From contig JAFDXS010000010.1 of NCBI GenBank assembly GCA_018267795.1, positions 1 to 14,727 on the forward strand: 14,727 bases of DNA, read 5' to 3'. Position 1 is the stretch's first letter. Every line of letters begins with the position of its first letter. Below, in pieces: positions 1 through 6,334 of this stretch. The translations under genes and the position numbers were made by a program. The stretch comes from Bacteroidota bacterium. Its GTDB lineage: Bacteria > Bacteroidota > Bacteroidia > Chitinophagales > Chitinophagaceae. Below the pieces are notes generated by a model, which made no database searches, was not told the DNA's origin, and saw only the letters and a list, made by a program, of their open reading frames with translations.

Positions 1-497
1 GGCTGATAGTAAAAGTAAAAGACCCATCGAGCAAGGCCTTTGTACAGTACCTGCAAACCAATGACTATACTACTAATGCCGAACAACTGCGCTGGACCAA
101 ACTACGCTCAATAGTGGAAGTGGTGACGGGGGCTACGGGACTACTGGCAGTGCTGCTGATGGCGCTGGGGGCGCTGGTGTTTATACTCTTTATAGAGCTG
201 ACGATAGCGCGGGCGCAGCAATCTATAACGCTACTGTTGCAAATAGGCTATGCGCCTGGCTACCTGAGCCGGTTTATGATAAAGAAATTCTTTCCGCTAT
301 TGCTGGCCACAGCGCTAATGTCTATGGCTATAGCTGTACTGGTGCAAATGGGCATAGCCAGCTGGATAAAAGTGATGCACCTATCGCTGCCAGCCTACCC
401 GGGATGGCCTGTGTATGTGGCGCTGGCAGTAAGCACGCTTATATTGCTTTCGCTGGTGGCAACATCTATAGTAAGGGCGATAAGAAATACTGATTAA
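1..497 (+). CDS. ABC transporter permease with FtsX-like domain (C-terminal part only)
   Basis: The reading frame is open from the left edge (first complete codon at 3) to a TAA at 495-497, so about 164 C-terminal residues are visible; an internal GTG at 114 is not the real start. Three strongly hydrophobic segments follow a short soluble part ending in RWTKLRSIVEVV, and the loop after the first carries a Q-I-G-Y-x-P-x-x-L pattern. This matches the last three membrane helices of FtsX/MacB-type permeases, where the loop contacts the ATPase. The family moves lipids, lipoproteins or peptides, or regulates cell-wall hydrolases; which applies cannot be told without the N-terminus and the partner ATPase, both outside the window. 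It could be FtsX itself or a MacB/LolC-like permease. All 14 isoleucines visible in this fragment are encoded by ATA. Confidence 0.8.
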   Translation, partial: LIVKVKDPSSKAFVQYLQTNDYTTNAEQLRWTKLRSIVEVVTGATGLLAVLLMALGALVFILFIELTIARAQQSITLLLQIGYAPGYLSRFMIKKFFPLLLATALMSMAIAVLVQMGIASWIKVMHLSLPAYPGWPVYVALAVSTLILLSLVATSIVRAIRNTD

Positions 498-507
498 ACA
501 ATATGCT

Positions 508-834
508 ATGAACATTGAAGAACTGAGAGACTACGCAATAGCGAAGCCTGAAACAGAGGAGGGATTTCCATTTGGAGAAAGTACGCTTGTGTTTAAAGTA
601 AAGGGCAAAATATTCCTGCTTGTATCGCTGGATGCGGAGCCGCTGCAATTTAATGCCAAGTGCGACCCTGAAAAAGCTATGGAACTGCGCGAACAATATG
701 ATAGCGTACTGCCGGGCTACCACATGAACAAGAAGCACTGGAACACAGTAATAATAGATGGCAGCCTGAGCAATAAGCAGCTAAAAGAGTTGGTGGACCA
801 TAGTTATGCACTCGTGGCCAAGATCAAAAAATAG
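508..834 (+). CDS. MmcQ/YjbR family protein
   Basis: A complete 108-residue protein starting 10 bp after the permease stop, so possibly cotranscribed with it. It begins NIEELRDYAIAKPETEEGFPFGE and contains VFKVKGKIFLLVSL, a later PGYHMNKKHWNTVIID segment and a C-terminal helix beginning LSNKQLKELVDHSY. This order, the roughly 110-residue length and the H-x-N-K-x-H-W motif are typical of the MmcQ/YjbR (CyaY-like fold) family, often annotated as DNA-binding. The molecular function of the family is poorly established. The protein is cytosolic, with no signal peptide or membrane segment. Family assignment is firm; the role is unknown. Confidence 0.85.
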   Translation: MNIEELRDYAIAKPETEEGFPFGESTLVFKVKGKIFLLVSLDAEPLQFNAKCDPEKAMELREQYDSVLPGYHMNKKHWNTVIIDGSLSNKQLKELVDHSYALVAKIKK

Positions 835-896
835 TTACGCGACATAAACTACCATTGTTTTGTTTTTATTTTGCAGCCAAACCAGCCTTAGGCTTT

Positions 897-1553
897 ATGA
901 AAAAACTTTTGTTGTGCTTAGCCCTTTGTTCCTTTTTCAAGACGGGCTTTGCGCAAATAGAAACTCCGCTCTCCTTTACATCAGAAGATGATAATAAGGT
1001 GGTGAAGGAAACCGACTCGGGCAAATATTACACCGCCAGCAAAGACCCTGAAAAGACGGTATATATAGGTGAAGACCCAATGGTGTACCGCCTATATGAT
1101 AAAGACAATGTGGTGCTGGTGGAGGGAACCTTAGTGGCTGATGGCGACAAATACCTGCACCAGGGCAAATGGACAGAATACTACGGCAAGGGGAAAGTAA
1201 AAGCAAGTGGCTACTATGTGCGGGACAGACCTATGGGCAACTGGGCGAAGTACTACCCGAGCGGTAAGCTAATGAGCAGCTATAGCTATGCACCTATAGA
1301 AAATAATGGCAGCCCCTACTACTGCATGGCAGGCAGCTATGAAGAATACTATGAGAACGGGCAGCTAAAGGTGAGCGGCTTTTATAAAGCAGTGATAGAT
1401 GAGAACAGCAAAGACACCGTGATGGTACAAGACCCTATGACGGGCAACGATGTGAAGAAGATAATAAAGGGCAGCAGACCGAGGCCGGAGAAATTTGGCA
1501 GCTGGGAATATTATGATGAAAAAGGGGAGCTAACAAAGAAAGAAGAGCTTTAA
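897..1553 (+). CDS. Secreted MORN-like repeat protein
   Basis: The frame is open from an ATG at 855, but the ATG at 897 gives a clean Sec signal peptide (MKKLLLCLALCSFFKTGFAQ, cleavage after A-Q), so 897 is preferred, giving 218 residues. The mature part has repeats of the form W-x-x-Y-Y-x-x-G-x-x-x-x-x-G-x-Y: KWTEYYGKGKVKASGYY, NWAKYYPSGKLMSSYSY, EEYYENGQLKVSGFY and a C-terminal SWEYYDEKGELTKKEE. These are the degenerate MORN repeats of Bacteroidota proteins often labelled YwqK-like antitoxin; that label is misleading here because of the signal peptide and the absence of a toxin gene nearby. About 25 residues rich in Asp/Lys separate the third and last repeat. Probably periplasmic or surface protein; function unknown. 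All six isoleucines are ATA. Confidence 0.75.
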   Translation: MKKLLLCLALCSFFKTGFAQIETPLSFTSEDDNKVVKETDSGKYYTASKDPEKTVYIGEDPMVYRLYDKDNVVLVEGTLVADGDKYLHQGKWTEYYGKGKVKASGYYVRDRPMGNWAKYYPSGKLMSSYSYAPIENNGSPYYCMAGSYEEYYENGQLKVSGFYKAVIDENSKDTVMVQDPMTGNDVKKIIKGSRPRPEKFGSWEYYDEKGELTKKEEL

Positions 1554-1622
1554 TATGATAAATTAATAATATTACCACTTTGTAAAAGGAGGAAAAATAC
1601 TGGTATTTGAAAGAAATTTTTA

Positions 1623-1630
1623 TACCTTTG
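1623..1630 (+). promoter_or_regulatory. Putative -7 promoter box of tRNA-Trp
   Basis: TACCTTTG is an exact match to the Bacteroidota -7 consensus TAnnTTTG and lies 19 bp before the tRNA 5' end, predicting initiation near 1634-1637. A TTTG at 1606-1609 lies upstream, but only 13 bp away, shorter than the usual spacing of about 19-20, so the -33 element is uncertain. The same box sequence occurs before the beta-lactamase gene. Confidence 0.45.
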
Positions 1631-1649
1631 CCATCCTCTTTCAGAGAAT

Positions 1650-1720
1650 ACGGGCATAGTTCAACGGTAGAATAGAGGTCTCCAAAACCTTTGATCCTGG
1701 TTCGAATCCGGGTGCCCGTG
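1650..1720 (+). tRNA. trnW: tRNA-Trp (anticodon CCA)
   Basis: The sequence folds by hand as a full cloverleaf. Acceptor stem ACGGGCA (1650-1656) pairs with TGCCCGT (1713-1719), with discriminator G at 1720. The D arm is GTTC/GAAT around AACGGTA. The anticodon stem is GAGGT/ACCTT with loop CTCCAAA, giving anticodon CCA at 1682-1684. The variable loop is TGAT and the T arm is CCTGG/CCGGG around TTCGAAT. The 3' CCA is not encoded, so it must be added after transcription. It lies 132 bp before secE, the conserved tRNA-Trp/secE/nusG arrangement. Confidence 0.97.
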
Positions 1721-1770
1721 CTGATTAAGTAGTTTTTGAGCGGAATTAGGAATTTTAGAAGAATAATAAT

Positions 1771-1778
1771 TAGATTTG
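1771..1778 (+). promoter_or_regulatory. Putative -7 promoter box before secE
   Basis: TAGATTTG matches TAnnTTTG exactly, in the AT-rich 132-bp gap between tRNA-Trp and secE. It would give a leader of about 70 nt. No well-spaced -33 TTTG was found. secE-nusG could instead be read through from the tRNA promoter. Confidence 0.3.
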
Positions 1779-1852
1779 AAACTTAACTTTATTAATAATT
1801 AACCTGTTATACAGTTTAAAAAAGGCTGTCATGGCGGGTTTAGATTTTTTTT

Positions 1853-2050
1853 ATGAGCAAATTCGGCAGTTATATACAAGAGGCTTACGATGAATTGGTG
1901 CATAAGGTAAGCTGGCCTTCATGGGATGAATTGCAGCAGACCACTATCATCGTGTTAGTTGCCCTCGCTATAGTTACCCTTGTTATCTTCGGTATGGATG
2001 CCGTGTCTCAAGGTGTACTAACAACAATTTATAACATCTTAGGTAAGTAA
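1853..2050 (+). CDS. secE: Preprotein translocase subunit SecE
   Basis: A 65-residue protein with an amphipathic N-terminal part (YIQEAYDELVHKVSWPSWDEL) containing the SecE hallmark K-V-x-W-P-x-x-x-E, followed by one membrane helix at about residues 29-50 (IIVLVALAIVTLVIFGMDA). This is the single-helix SecE form that clamps SecY in the SecYEG channel. It follows tRNA-Trp and precedes nusG by 10 bp, the classic order. The start is preceded by a T-rich stretch, with no Shine-Dalgarno sequence. Isoleucine codons here are mostly ATC/ATT, unlike the ATA-only genes to its left, consistent with a highly expressed core gene. Confidence 0.96.
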   Translation: MSKFGSYIQEAYDELVHKVSWPSWDELQQTTIIVLVALAIVTLVIFGMDAVSQGVLTTIYNILGK

Positions 2051-2060
2051 ACGACGTACA

Positions 2061-2624
2061 ATGGAAGAAGCTGTAACCAACCAGGACACCAAATGGTACG
2101 TGTTGCGTGTCATTAGTGGTAAGGAGAAAAAAGTAAAAGAATATCTCGATAAAGAAGTAAAGATAAATGGCTGGGGAAATGCTATTCTACAGGTATTATG
2201 CCCTGTAGAAAAGGTTTTCAAAGTGCAAGGCGGCAAGAAAGTATTGCGTGAAAAAATACTTTTCCCTGGCTACCTGATGCTGGAAGCTCACGATGGTAAG
2301 CTTTCGGATGACATGATACAGTCTATAAAGAATGTAACCAGTGTAATACACTTCCTGGGTAAAGACCAGCCTACTGCGCTTCGCAAATCTGAAGTGAACA
2401 AGATGTTCGGTAAGATGGACGAAGTGAGCGAACAGGGCGTGGGCTTTGCAGAACCATATATAGTGGGCGAAACCGTGAAGATAATAGATGGTCCGTTCAA
2501 CGACTTTAATGGCACTGTGGAAGAAGTGAATGAAGAAAAGAAGAAACTGAAAGTAGTAGTAAAAATATTTGGCCGTGCTACCCCTGTAGAACTAAACTAC
2601 ATGCAGGTAGAGAAGATTGCCTAA
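2061..2624 (+). CDS. nusG: Transcription termination/antitermination factor NusG
   Basis: A complete 187-residue protein of normal NusG length. The NGN domain starts at KWYVLRVISGKEKKVKEYL (residues 11-29), and FPGYLML (68-74) is the conserved core strand. A C-terminal KOW domain occupies about residues 130-187, beginning VGETVKIIDGPFNDFNGTV. NusG binds RNA polymerase through NGN and links it to Rho or the ribosome through KOW. It is 10 bp downstream of secE and certainly in the same transcript. A strong terminator follows at 2654-2684, so this operon ends here instead of continuing into ribosomal protein genes. Confidence 0.97.
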   Translation: MEEAVTNQDTKWYVLRVISGKEKKVKEYLDKEVKINGWGNAILQVLCPVEKVFKVQGGKKVLREKILFPGYLMLEAHDGKLSDDMIQSIKNVTSVIHFLGKDQPTALRKSEVNKMFGKMDEVSEQGVGFAEPYIVGETVKIIDGPFNDFNGTVEEVNEEKKKLKVVVKIFGRATPVELNYMQVEKIA

Positions 2625-2653
2625 AAACTCGTTTATTTAAAGCGATAAAAGCG

Positions 2654-2684
2654 CCGCAGCTATTCCTGGCTGCGGTATTTTTTT
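2654..2684 (+). terminator. Rho-independent terminator of secE-nusG
   Basis: A perfect 7-bp GC-rich stem CCGCAGC (2654-2660) / GCTGCGG (2669-2675) with an 8-nt loop is followed by TATTTTTTT. It sits 30 bp after the nusG stop. On the opposite strand it would face the 3' end of porT, but the T-run there is weak. Confidence 0.9.
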
Positions 2685-2706
2685 GCCCTATAGTTAACTG
2701 TTGAAA

Positions 2707-3411
2707 TTAACCTTCGAGATGGATGGAGATAACTATCATGCGGGTATGGAGATCCTGGATGGCATTGCTGAGGGGAATGCTGGGATCGCGGTAGAGCTGG
2801 TTTACGAGGCCCTGGCTCAGCTTAATTTCCGGAGAGAAAATGAAGTTGGGGTTGAAGAACTCAAAGCCAAAGCCCAATTCAAAGCCAAGATCTATAGGAC
2901 TCACTTTCAAAAATTCGTCTGCCCTGTGAGAGCGGGCATTAGCTGCAAGATCGTAGTCGAACTTACCACCACCAAGAGCGTAGAAACGGAAATTCTTAAT
3001 ACGGTCGCTTTTAAACTTTACCTGTAGTGGCAGGTGCATGTATATAGACTCAATAGTGCGATCGGAAGAGCTATCTGCAGGGATGGTCATGTCAAAAACC
3101 AACCTCTTTTCTGAAAAGGATAAAGAAGGCACAAACCTGAGGTCGAAACGCTTGCTGAGGCGCAGGTTGGCCATGAGCCCAAGGTTAAAACCGGGCATAA
3201 TGTAGGGCTGAATGCGCTTGAATGTATCGAAATTGGCAAAAGACTCGGTGTAGCGTATTCTGTAACTGGATAAATTGAGGCCGAAAGTGATACCAAAGTA
3301 ATATGCCTTATCGTCATGCTCGGGCATATTGAGGTTATCGCGCTGAGCCATAGCAGGGTTTACAACCAAAATACCAAGCAGAAGAATTAAAATAATTGTG
3401 CGTAAGCGCAT
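2707..3411 (-). CDS. porT: PorT-like outer-membrane beta-barrel protein (type IX secretion)
   Basis: A 234-residue protein with a signal peptide (RTIILILLLGILVVNPAMAQ, cleavage after A-M-A-Q) and a barrel-like body of alternating hydrophobic/aromatic residues. Features I associate with PorT/SprT are KAYYFGITFGLNLSSYRIR after the signal, PGFNLGLMANLRLSKRFDLR, FVPSLSFSEKRLVFD, and a C-terminal half beginning YMHLPLQVKFKSDRIKNFR with YALGGGKFDYDLAAN. PorT is an outer-membrane component needed for type IX secretion and gliding in Bacteroidota; its exact role is not resolved. Length matches the family (about 230-250). It lies on the same strand as menG, a neighbour I recall for porT in other Bacteroidota, but here a peroxiredoxin gene separates them. 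A generic outer_membrane_beta-barrel family member is the alternative. Confidence 0.8.
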   Translation of the reverse strand: MRLRTIILILLLGILVVNPAMAQRDNLNMPEHDDKAYYFGITFGLNLSSYRIRYTESFANFDTFKRIQPYIMPGFNLGLMANLRLSKRFDLRFVPSLSFSEKRLVFDMTIPADSSSDRTIESIYMHLPLQVKFKSDRIKNFRFYALGGGKFDYDLAANARSHRADEFLKVSPIDLGFELGFGFEFFNPNFIFSPEIKLSQGLVNQLYRDPSIPLSNAIQDLHTRMIVISIHLEG

Positions 3412-3598
3412 GAACCCTTGATGTTATCTTTTTTTATAGAACGCGAAACGCGAAGATACAGTATGTAGTTTGTTAATTCAATGCTGCAAAAACCTATAAG
3501 TTTTTGTTAAGGAAATATATCAAAAATTTAGCAATGAGGATAATATTGAAGCCCTAACTTAGTCGCCTATTTGCTAAACACTTAAAACATACACAATT

Positions 3599-4237
3599 AT
3601 GGGACTAAGATTAGGGGACGCTGCTCCCAACTTTACAGCAAAAACAACTGAGGGAGATATTAATTTTTACGATTACCTGGGCAATGGATGGGGCGTATTG
3701 TTCTCCCACCCTGCCGACTATACACCAGTGTGTACTACGGAACTGGGCAGAACAGCACAACTAAAAGACGAGTTTGCGAAACGCAATGTAAAAGTACTGG
3801 CCGTGAGCGTGGACCCACTAGACAAACACAAAGGATGGGTAAATGATATAAATGAAACGCAGCATACAACAGTTACGTTCCCTATAATCGCCGATGATGA
3901 TAAGAATGTGGCTACGCTGTATGATATGATACACCCTAACGCATCTGCAACTGCTACTGTGCGCTCGCTATTTGTGATAGGACCTGATAAGGCTGTGAAG
4001 CTTATTATTACCTACCCTGCATCGACAGGCCGTAATTTCCAGGAAGTGCTGCGTGTGATAGACTCGCTGCAGTTGACCGCTAACTATAGCGTAGCTACAC
4101 CTGCTGACTGGAAACCAGGTGAAGACGTAATAGTAACACCAGCAGTATCAACCGAAGATGCTGAAAAGAAATTTCCTAAGGGCTTAAAGATCGTAAAGCC
4201 ATACCTGCGCTATACACCGCAGCCGGACTTGCAATAA
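3599..4237 (+). CDS. 1-Cys peroxiredoxin (Prx6 subfamily)
   Basis: A complete 212-residue thiol peroxidase that reduces H2O2 and organic hydroperoxides in the cytosol. The active-site motif HPADYTPVCTTE puts the peroxidatic cysteine at Cys45, with Thr42 and the partner Arg122 (ATVRSLFVIGP). The Prx6-type motif YPASTGRNFQEVLRVIDSLQ is at about 139-158, and the extended C-terminal dimerisation arm (ADWKPGEDVIV to the end) is present. Cys45 is the only cysteine, so there is no resolving cysteine and an external thiol must recycle it. Divergent from porT (187 bp) and convergent with menG across a shared terminator, so it is its own transcription unit. No Shine-Dalgarno sequence before the ATG. 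Confidence 0.95.
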   Translation: MGLRLGDAAPNFTAKTTEGDINFYDYLGNGWGVLFSHPADYTPVCTTELGRTAQLKDEFAKRNVKVLAVSVDPLDKHKGWVNDINETQHTTVTFPIIADDDKNVATLYDMIHPNASATATVRSLFVIGPDKAVKLIITYPASTGRNFQEVLRVIDSLQLTANYSVATPADWKPGEDVIVTPAVSTEDAEKKFPKGLKIVKPYLRYTPQPDLQ

Positions 4238-4263
4238 GACATTCACCTGTCAGCATGAACACG

Positions 4264-4292
4264 AAAAAGCCCATCTGATTGATGGGCTTTTT
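4264..4292. terminator. Bidirectional terminator between peroxiredoxin and menG
   Basis: A perfect 12-bp inverted repeat, AAAAAGCCCATC (4264-4275) and GATGGGCTTTTT (4281-4292), with a 5-nt loop TGATT. Read in either direction it gives a hairpin with a terminal T-run. It lies 27 bp after the peroxiredoxin stop and 2 bp after the menG stop, so it can serve both convergent genes. Confidence 0.93.
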
Positions 4293-4294
4293 AC

Positions 4295-5047
4295 TTATTT
4301 TGATGCTGTGTAGAGCGTGGTAATACCTAATGTAAGCGGTCTTGCTTTTGCCTCTTTGAAGCCGCATTGCCGCAGCATATCGCAGAATACCTTCCCTTCA
4401 GGAAAAGCCATTACAGACTCGGGCAGGTAGGTATATGCTTTATTGTTCTTAGATACCATTTTGCCGAGTGAAGGCAGTATGTAACGGAAATAAAATTTGT
4501 ATAGCTGCTTTACGGGGAACTTTTTAGGGTGAGAAAACTCGAGTATCACCACTTTGCCTCCCGGTCTTAATACCCTGCTCATTTCCTTAAGGCCTGCTGC
4601 AAGATGCTCGAAATTGCGCACACCGTAGGCACACATAACGGCGTCGAAATGGTTTGTTTCGAAGGGTAATGCTTCGCTATCGCCGTGCTGCAGGCTTATG
4701 ATCTGCTCTAATTGCTGCTCTTTTATTTTTTTTCTGCCCACTTCTAGCATCTGGTCGGCAATGTCAACGCCAATAATATTTTGAGGCCCTAGCTTAGAGG
4801 CAGCAATGGCGAGGTCACCTGTGCCTGTGGCTACATCCAGTATGTTTTGGGGCTGCACTTTCTGCACCTCTGCTATGGCTTTTTTTCTCCAGCCTTTGTC
4901 TATGCCTAGCGATAAAAAGTGGTTGAGAAAATCATATTTGCCAGCTATGTCGTTGAACATATCGGCAACTTGCGCTTTCTTGCTTAAATTTGATGACGCA
5001 TCCGGTAACACACTTGCTGCCGGATTGCCCTGTTCGTTAGCTTGCAT
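4295..5047 (-). CDS. ubiE: Demethylmenaquinone methyltransferase MenG/UbiE
   Basis: A 250-residue class I SAM-dependent methyltransferase for the last step of menaquinone synthesis, methylating demethylmenaquinol. The frame is open further upstream, but that extension overlaps engB and is not family-like; the ATG at 5047 gives the usual N-terminus leading into KAQVADMFNDIAGKYDFLNH (24-43). SAM motif I is ILDVATGTGD (69-78), followed by GVDIADQML (93-101), YGVRNFE (141-147) and RPGGKVVILEFSHP (161-174). Bacteroidota use menaquinone, so MenG activity is the likely one; the ubiquinone activity of UbiE is not expected. It is divergent from engB with only 28 bp between start codons and convergent with the peroxiredoxin gene. 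Confidence 0.95.
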   Translation of the reverse strand: MQANEQGNPAASVLPDASSNLSKKAQVADMFNDIAGKYDFLNHFLSLGIDKGWRKKAIAEVQKVQPQNILDVATGTGDLAIAASKLGPQNIIGVDIADQMLEVGRKKIKEQQLEQIISLQHGDSEALPFETNHFDAVMCAYGVRNFEHLAAGLKEMSRVLRPGGKVVILEFSHPKKFPVKQLYKFYFRYILPSLGKMVSKNNKAYTYLPESVMAFPEGKVFCDMLRQCGFKEAKARPLTLGITTLYTASK

Positions 5048-5053
5048 TCGTTG

Positions 5054-5061
5054 CAAAAATA
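5054..5061 (-). promoter_or_regulatory. Putative -7 promoter box of menG/ubiE
   Basis: Read on the minus strand, TATTTTTG matches TAnnTTTG exactly, with its last base 6 nt before the start codon. Initiation would then fall within a few bases of the ATG, giving a nearly leaderless mRNA. The same octamer precedes lptB and metF. A -33 element was not convincing. Confidence 0.4.
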
Positions 5062-5075
5062 CACTACAACCATCA

Positions 5076-5690
5076 ATGGAAATACGTTCTGCCAAATATT
5101 TGATAAGCAGCCCTACAATAGAAGGCTGTCCTAAGCCCGACAAACCGGAATACGCCTTTATAGGCCGCTCTAACGTGGGTAAGTCATCGCTGATAAATAT
5201 GGTTACCAACCAGACAAAACTGGCCAAAACCTCGGGGACACCCGGTAAAACACAAATGATCAATCATTTTCTTATAAATGATTCTTTCTATATAGTGGAC
5301 CTTCCCGGCTATGGCTTTGCCAAGGTCTCTCAGAAGCAGCGCAATGCCTGGGAGAAAATGATAGAAACCTACCTGCAAAACAGGGGCAACCTGATGACCG
5401 TGTTTGTACTAATAGATAGCCGATTGAAGCCCCAGAAACTGGATCTGGATTTCCTGGCAAAGCTGGGTGAATGGGGTATTCCATTCAATATGGTATTTAC
5501 AAAAGCAGACAAAAATACGCAACGGGATACTGCGAAAAATGTACGGCAATTTATAGAAACAATGAAGCAGGACTGGGAGTTTATACCAAGATCATTTGTG
5601 ACCAGTACCATAAAATTTACCGGCAGAAAAGAAATACTTTCATTTATAGAAGAATTGAACAACGAGTTCAGTCCTCAGCCAATAGAATAG
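5076..5690 (+). CDS. engB: Ribosome biogenesis GTP-binding protein EngB/YsxC
   Basis: A 204-residue TRAFAC GTPase needed for assembly of the large ribosomal subunit. The frame is open for another 90 codons upstream, but those overlap menG antisense; the ATG at 5076 (MEIRSAKYLISSPTIEGCPK) gives the standard N-terminus. G1 is GRSNVGKS (30-37), the G2 region is GTPGKT (54-59), G3 is DLPGYG (75-80), G4 is TKAD (142-145), and a G5-like FVTST lies before the C-terminal helix. All motifs are intact and length is normal (about 200). Promoter elements must lie in the 28-bp gap or inside menG; an exact TAAATTTG sits at 4985-4992 within menG. Confidence 0.95.
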   Translation: MEIRSAKYLISSPTIEGCPKPDKPEYAFIGRSNVGKSSLINMVTNQTKLAKTSGTPGKTQMINHFLINDSFYIVDLPGYGFAKVSQKQRNAWEKMIETYLQNRGNLMTVFVLIDSRLKPQKLDLDFLAKLGEWGIPFNMVFTKADKNTQRDTAKNVRQFIETMKQDWEFIPRSFVTSTIKFTGRKEILSFIEELNNEFSPQPIE

Positions 5691-5730
5691 GCATATACGA
5701 GGGTAATTATTTTAAAAAATATTTTAACTT

Positions 5731-5758
5731 TTATAAAAAAAGCGTCGTCTTTTTATAA
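5731..5758. repeat. AT-rich inverted repeat after engB
   Basis: TTATAAAAA (5731-5739) and TTTTTATAA (5750-5758) are perfect 9-bp arms around a 10-nt centre containing GCGTCGTC. It lies 40 bp after the engB stop and 46 bp before the next start. It could be a weak terminator, or a regulatory site for the downstream membrane genes; the stem has no GC pair, so termination would be inefficient. Confidence 0.45.
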
Positions 5759-5804
5759 CTTGCCTGTACATGTGCAGCTATTTGTTGCCTTAACCGAAGC
5801 GTTT

Positions 5805-6326
5805 ATGAACTTCAAAAAAATAATTCTATTTGTAGCAGCCTGTCTTATCCTTCTCATATTTTTCAATACCACCTTTTATGGTAATTGGTTTCAAACCAAA
5901 ATATACAGGGCCTGGGAGTCTGAAGCTGAAGTGGAAACATTTGACTACCAATGGGATCATATGGACCCTGTGCAAAGAAAAATAGATAAGCTAGCCTCTA
6001 CTTATACTTTTTCGCAACAGGTAGCGGAATTTCTAAAAAAGAATGGCGCTAAAAATCCGCTGGTGCTTTTGCCCCCACAGGAATACATAAAGGAAAGGCA
6101 AATAGACATGATAATACCGGAACCTATCGTGTTTTACTACCATTGCGGCGTAAAAGGCGCATGGTATAACAGTGCCAACGTAAACCAAGCGAACTGGGCA
6201 ATTATAGCCAGGAATGGGGAATTAACCATCATCCCTATTCAAAATCAACCTGAACGTGACGCAATTATTGCTTCTTATAAAAGTGCCGTAGATAAAGCTA
6301 ACCAAGCTGCAGGCCAACCAAAATAA
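5805..6326 (+). CDS. Hypothetical protein with one N-terminal membrane helix
   Basis: I do not recognise this family. The frame is open from 5760, but the ATG at 5805 begins MNFKKIILFVAACLILLIFF, a basic start followed by a hydrophobic stretch (about residues 6-22) that is either a membrane anchor or an uncleaved signal. The remaining 150 residues are soluble and probably periplasmic: FQTKIYRAWESEAEVE (29-44), a motif-like KNPLVLLPPQEYIKE (83-97), EPIVFYYHCGVKGAWYNSAN (106-125), and a strand ANWAIIARNGELTIIPI (129-145). The stop is 8 bp before the next start, a large polytopic membrane protein, so the two are almost certainly an operon and may form a complex. The 3' end encodes a low-complexity Gln/Ala/Lys tail. 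Confidence 0.75.
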   Translation: MNFKKIILFVAACLILLIFFNTTFYGNWFQTKIYRAWESEAEVETFDYQWDHMDPVQRKIDKLASTYTFSQQVAEFLKKNGAKNPLVLLPPQEYIKERQIDMIIPEPIVFYYHCGVKGAWYNSANVNQANWAIIARNGELTIIPIQNQPERDAIIASYKSAVDKANQAAGQPK

Positions 6327-6334
6327 TTTTCGAT

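Noticed and set aside
897..1553. The MORN-like protein as an antitoxin of a toxin-antitoxin pair.
   Set aside because: It carries a clear export signal and no toxin-like gene is adjacent.
1577..1587. ACTTTGTAAAA, identical to the first 11 bases of the candidate operator at 12255.
   Set aside because: The second arm is missing (AGGAGG follows), so there is no palindrome; likely a chance match in AT-rich DNA.
2701..3027. A 108-codon plus-strand open frame overlapping the porT 3' half.
   Set aside because: It is antisense to the signal-peptide-bearing porT and no family-like motif is seen.
4806..5075. A 90-codon N-terminal extension of engB.
   Set aside because: It is antisense to menG and Cys-rich; EngB proteins are about 200 residues and begin near 5076.
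5048..5263. A 72-codon N-terminal extension of menG.
   Set aside because: It overlaps engB including its G1 motif region, and the ATG at 5047 gives a normal family N-terminus.
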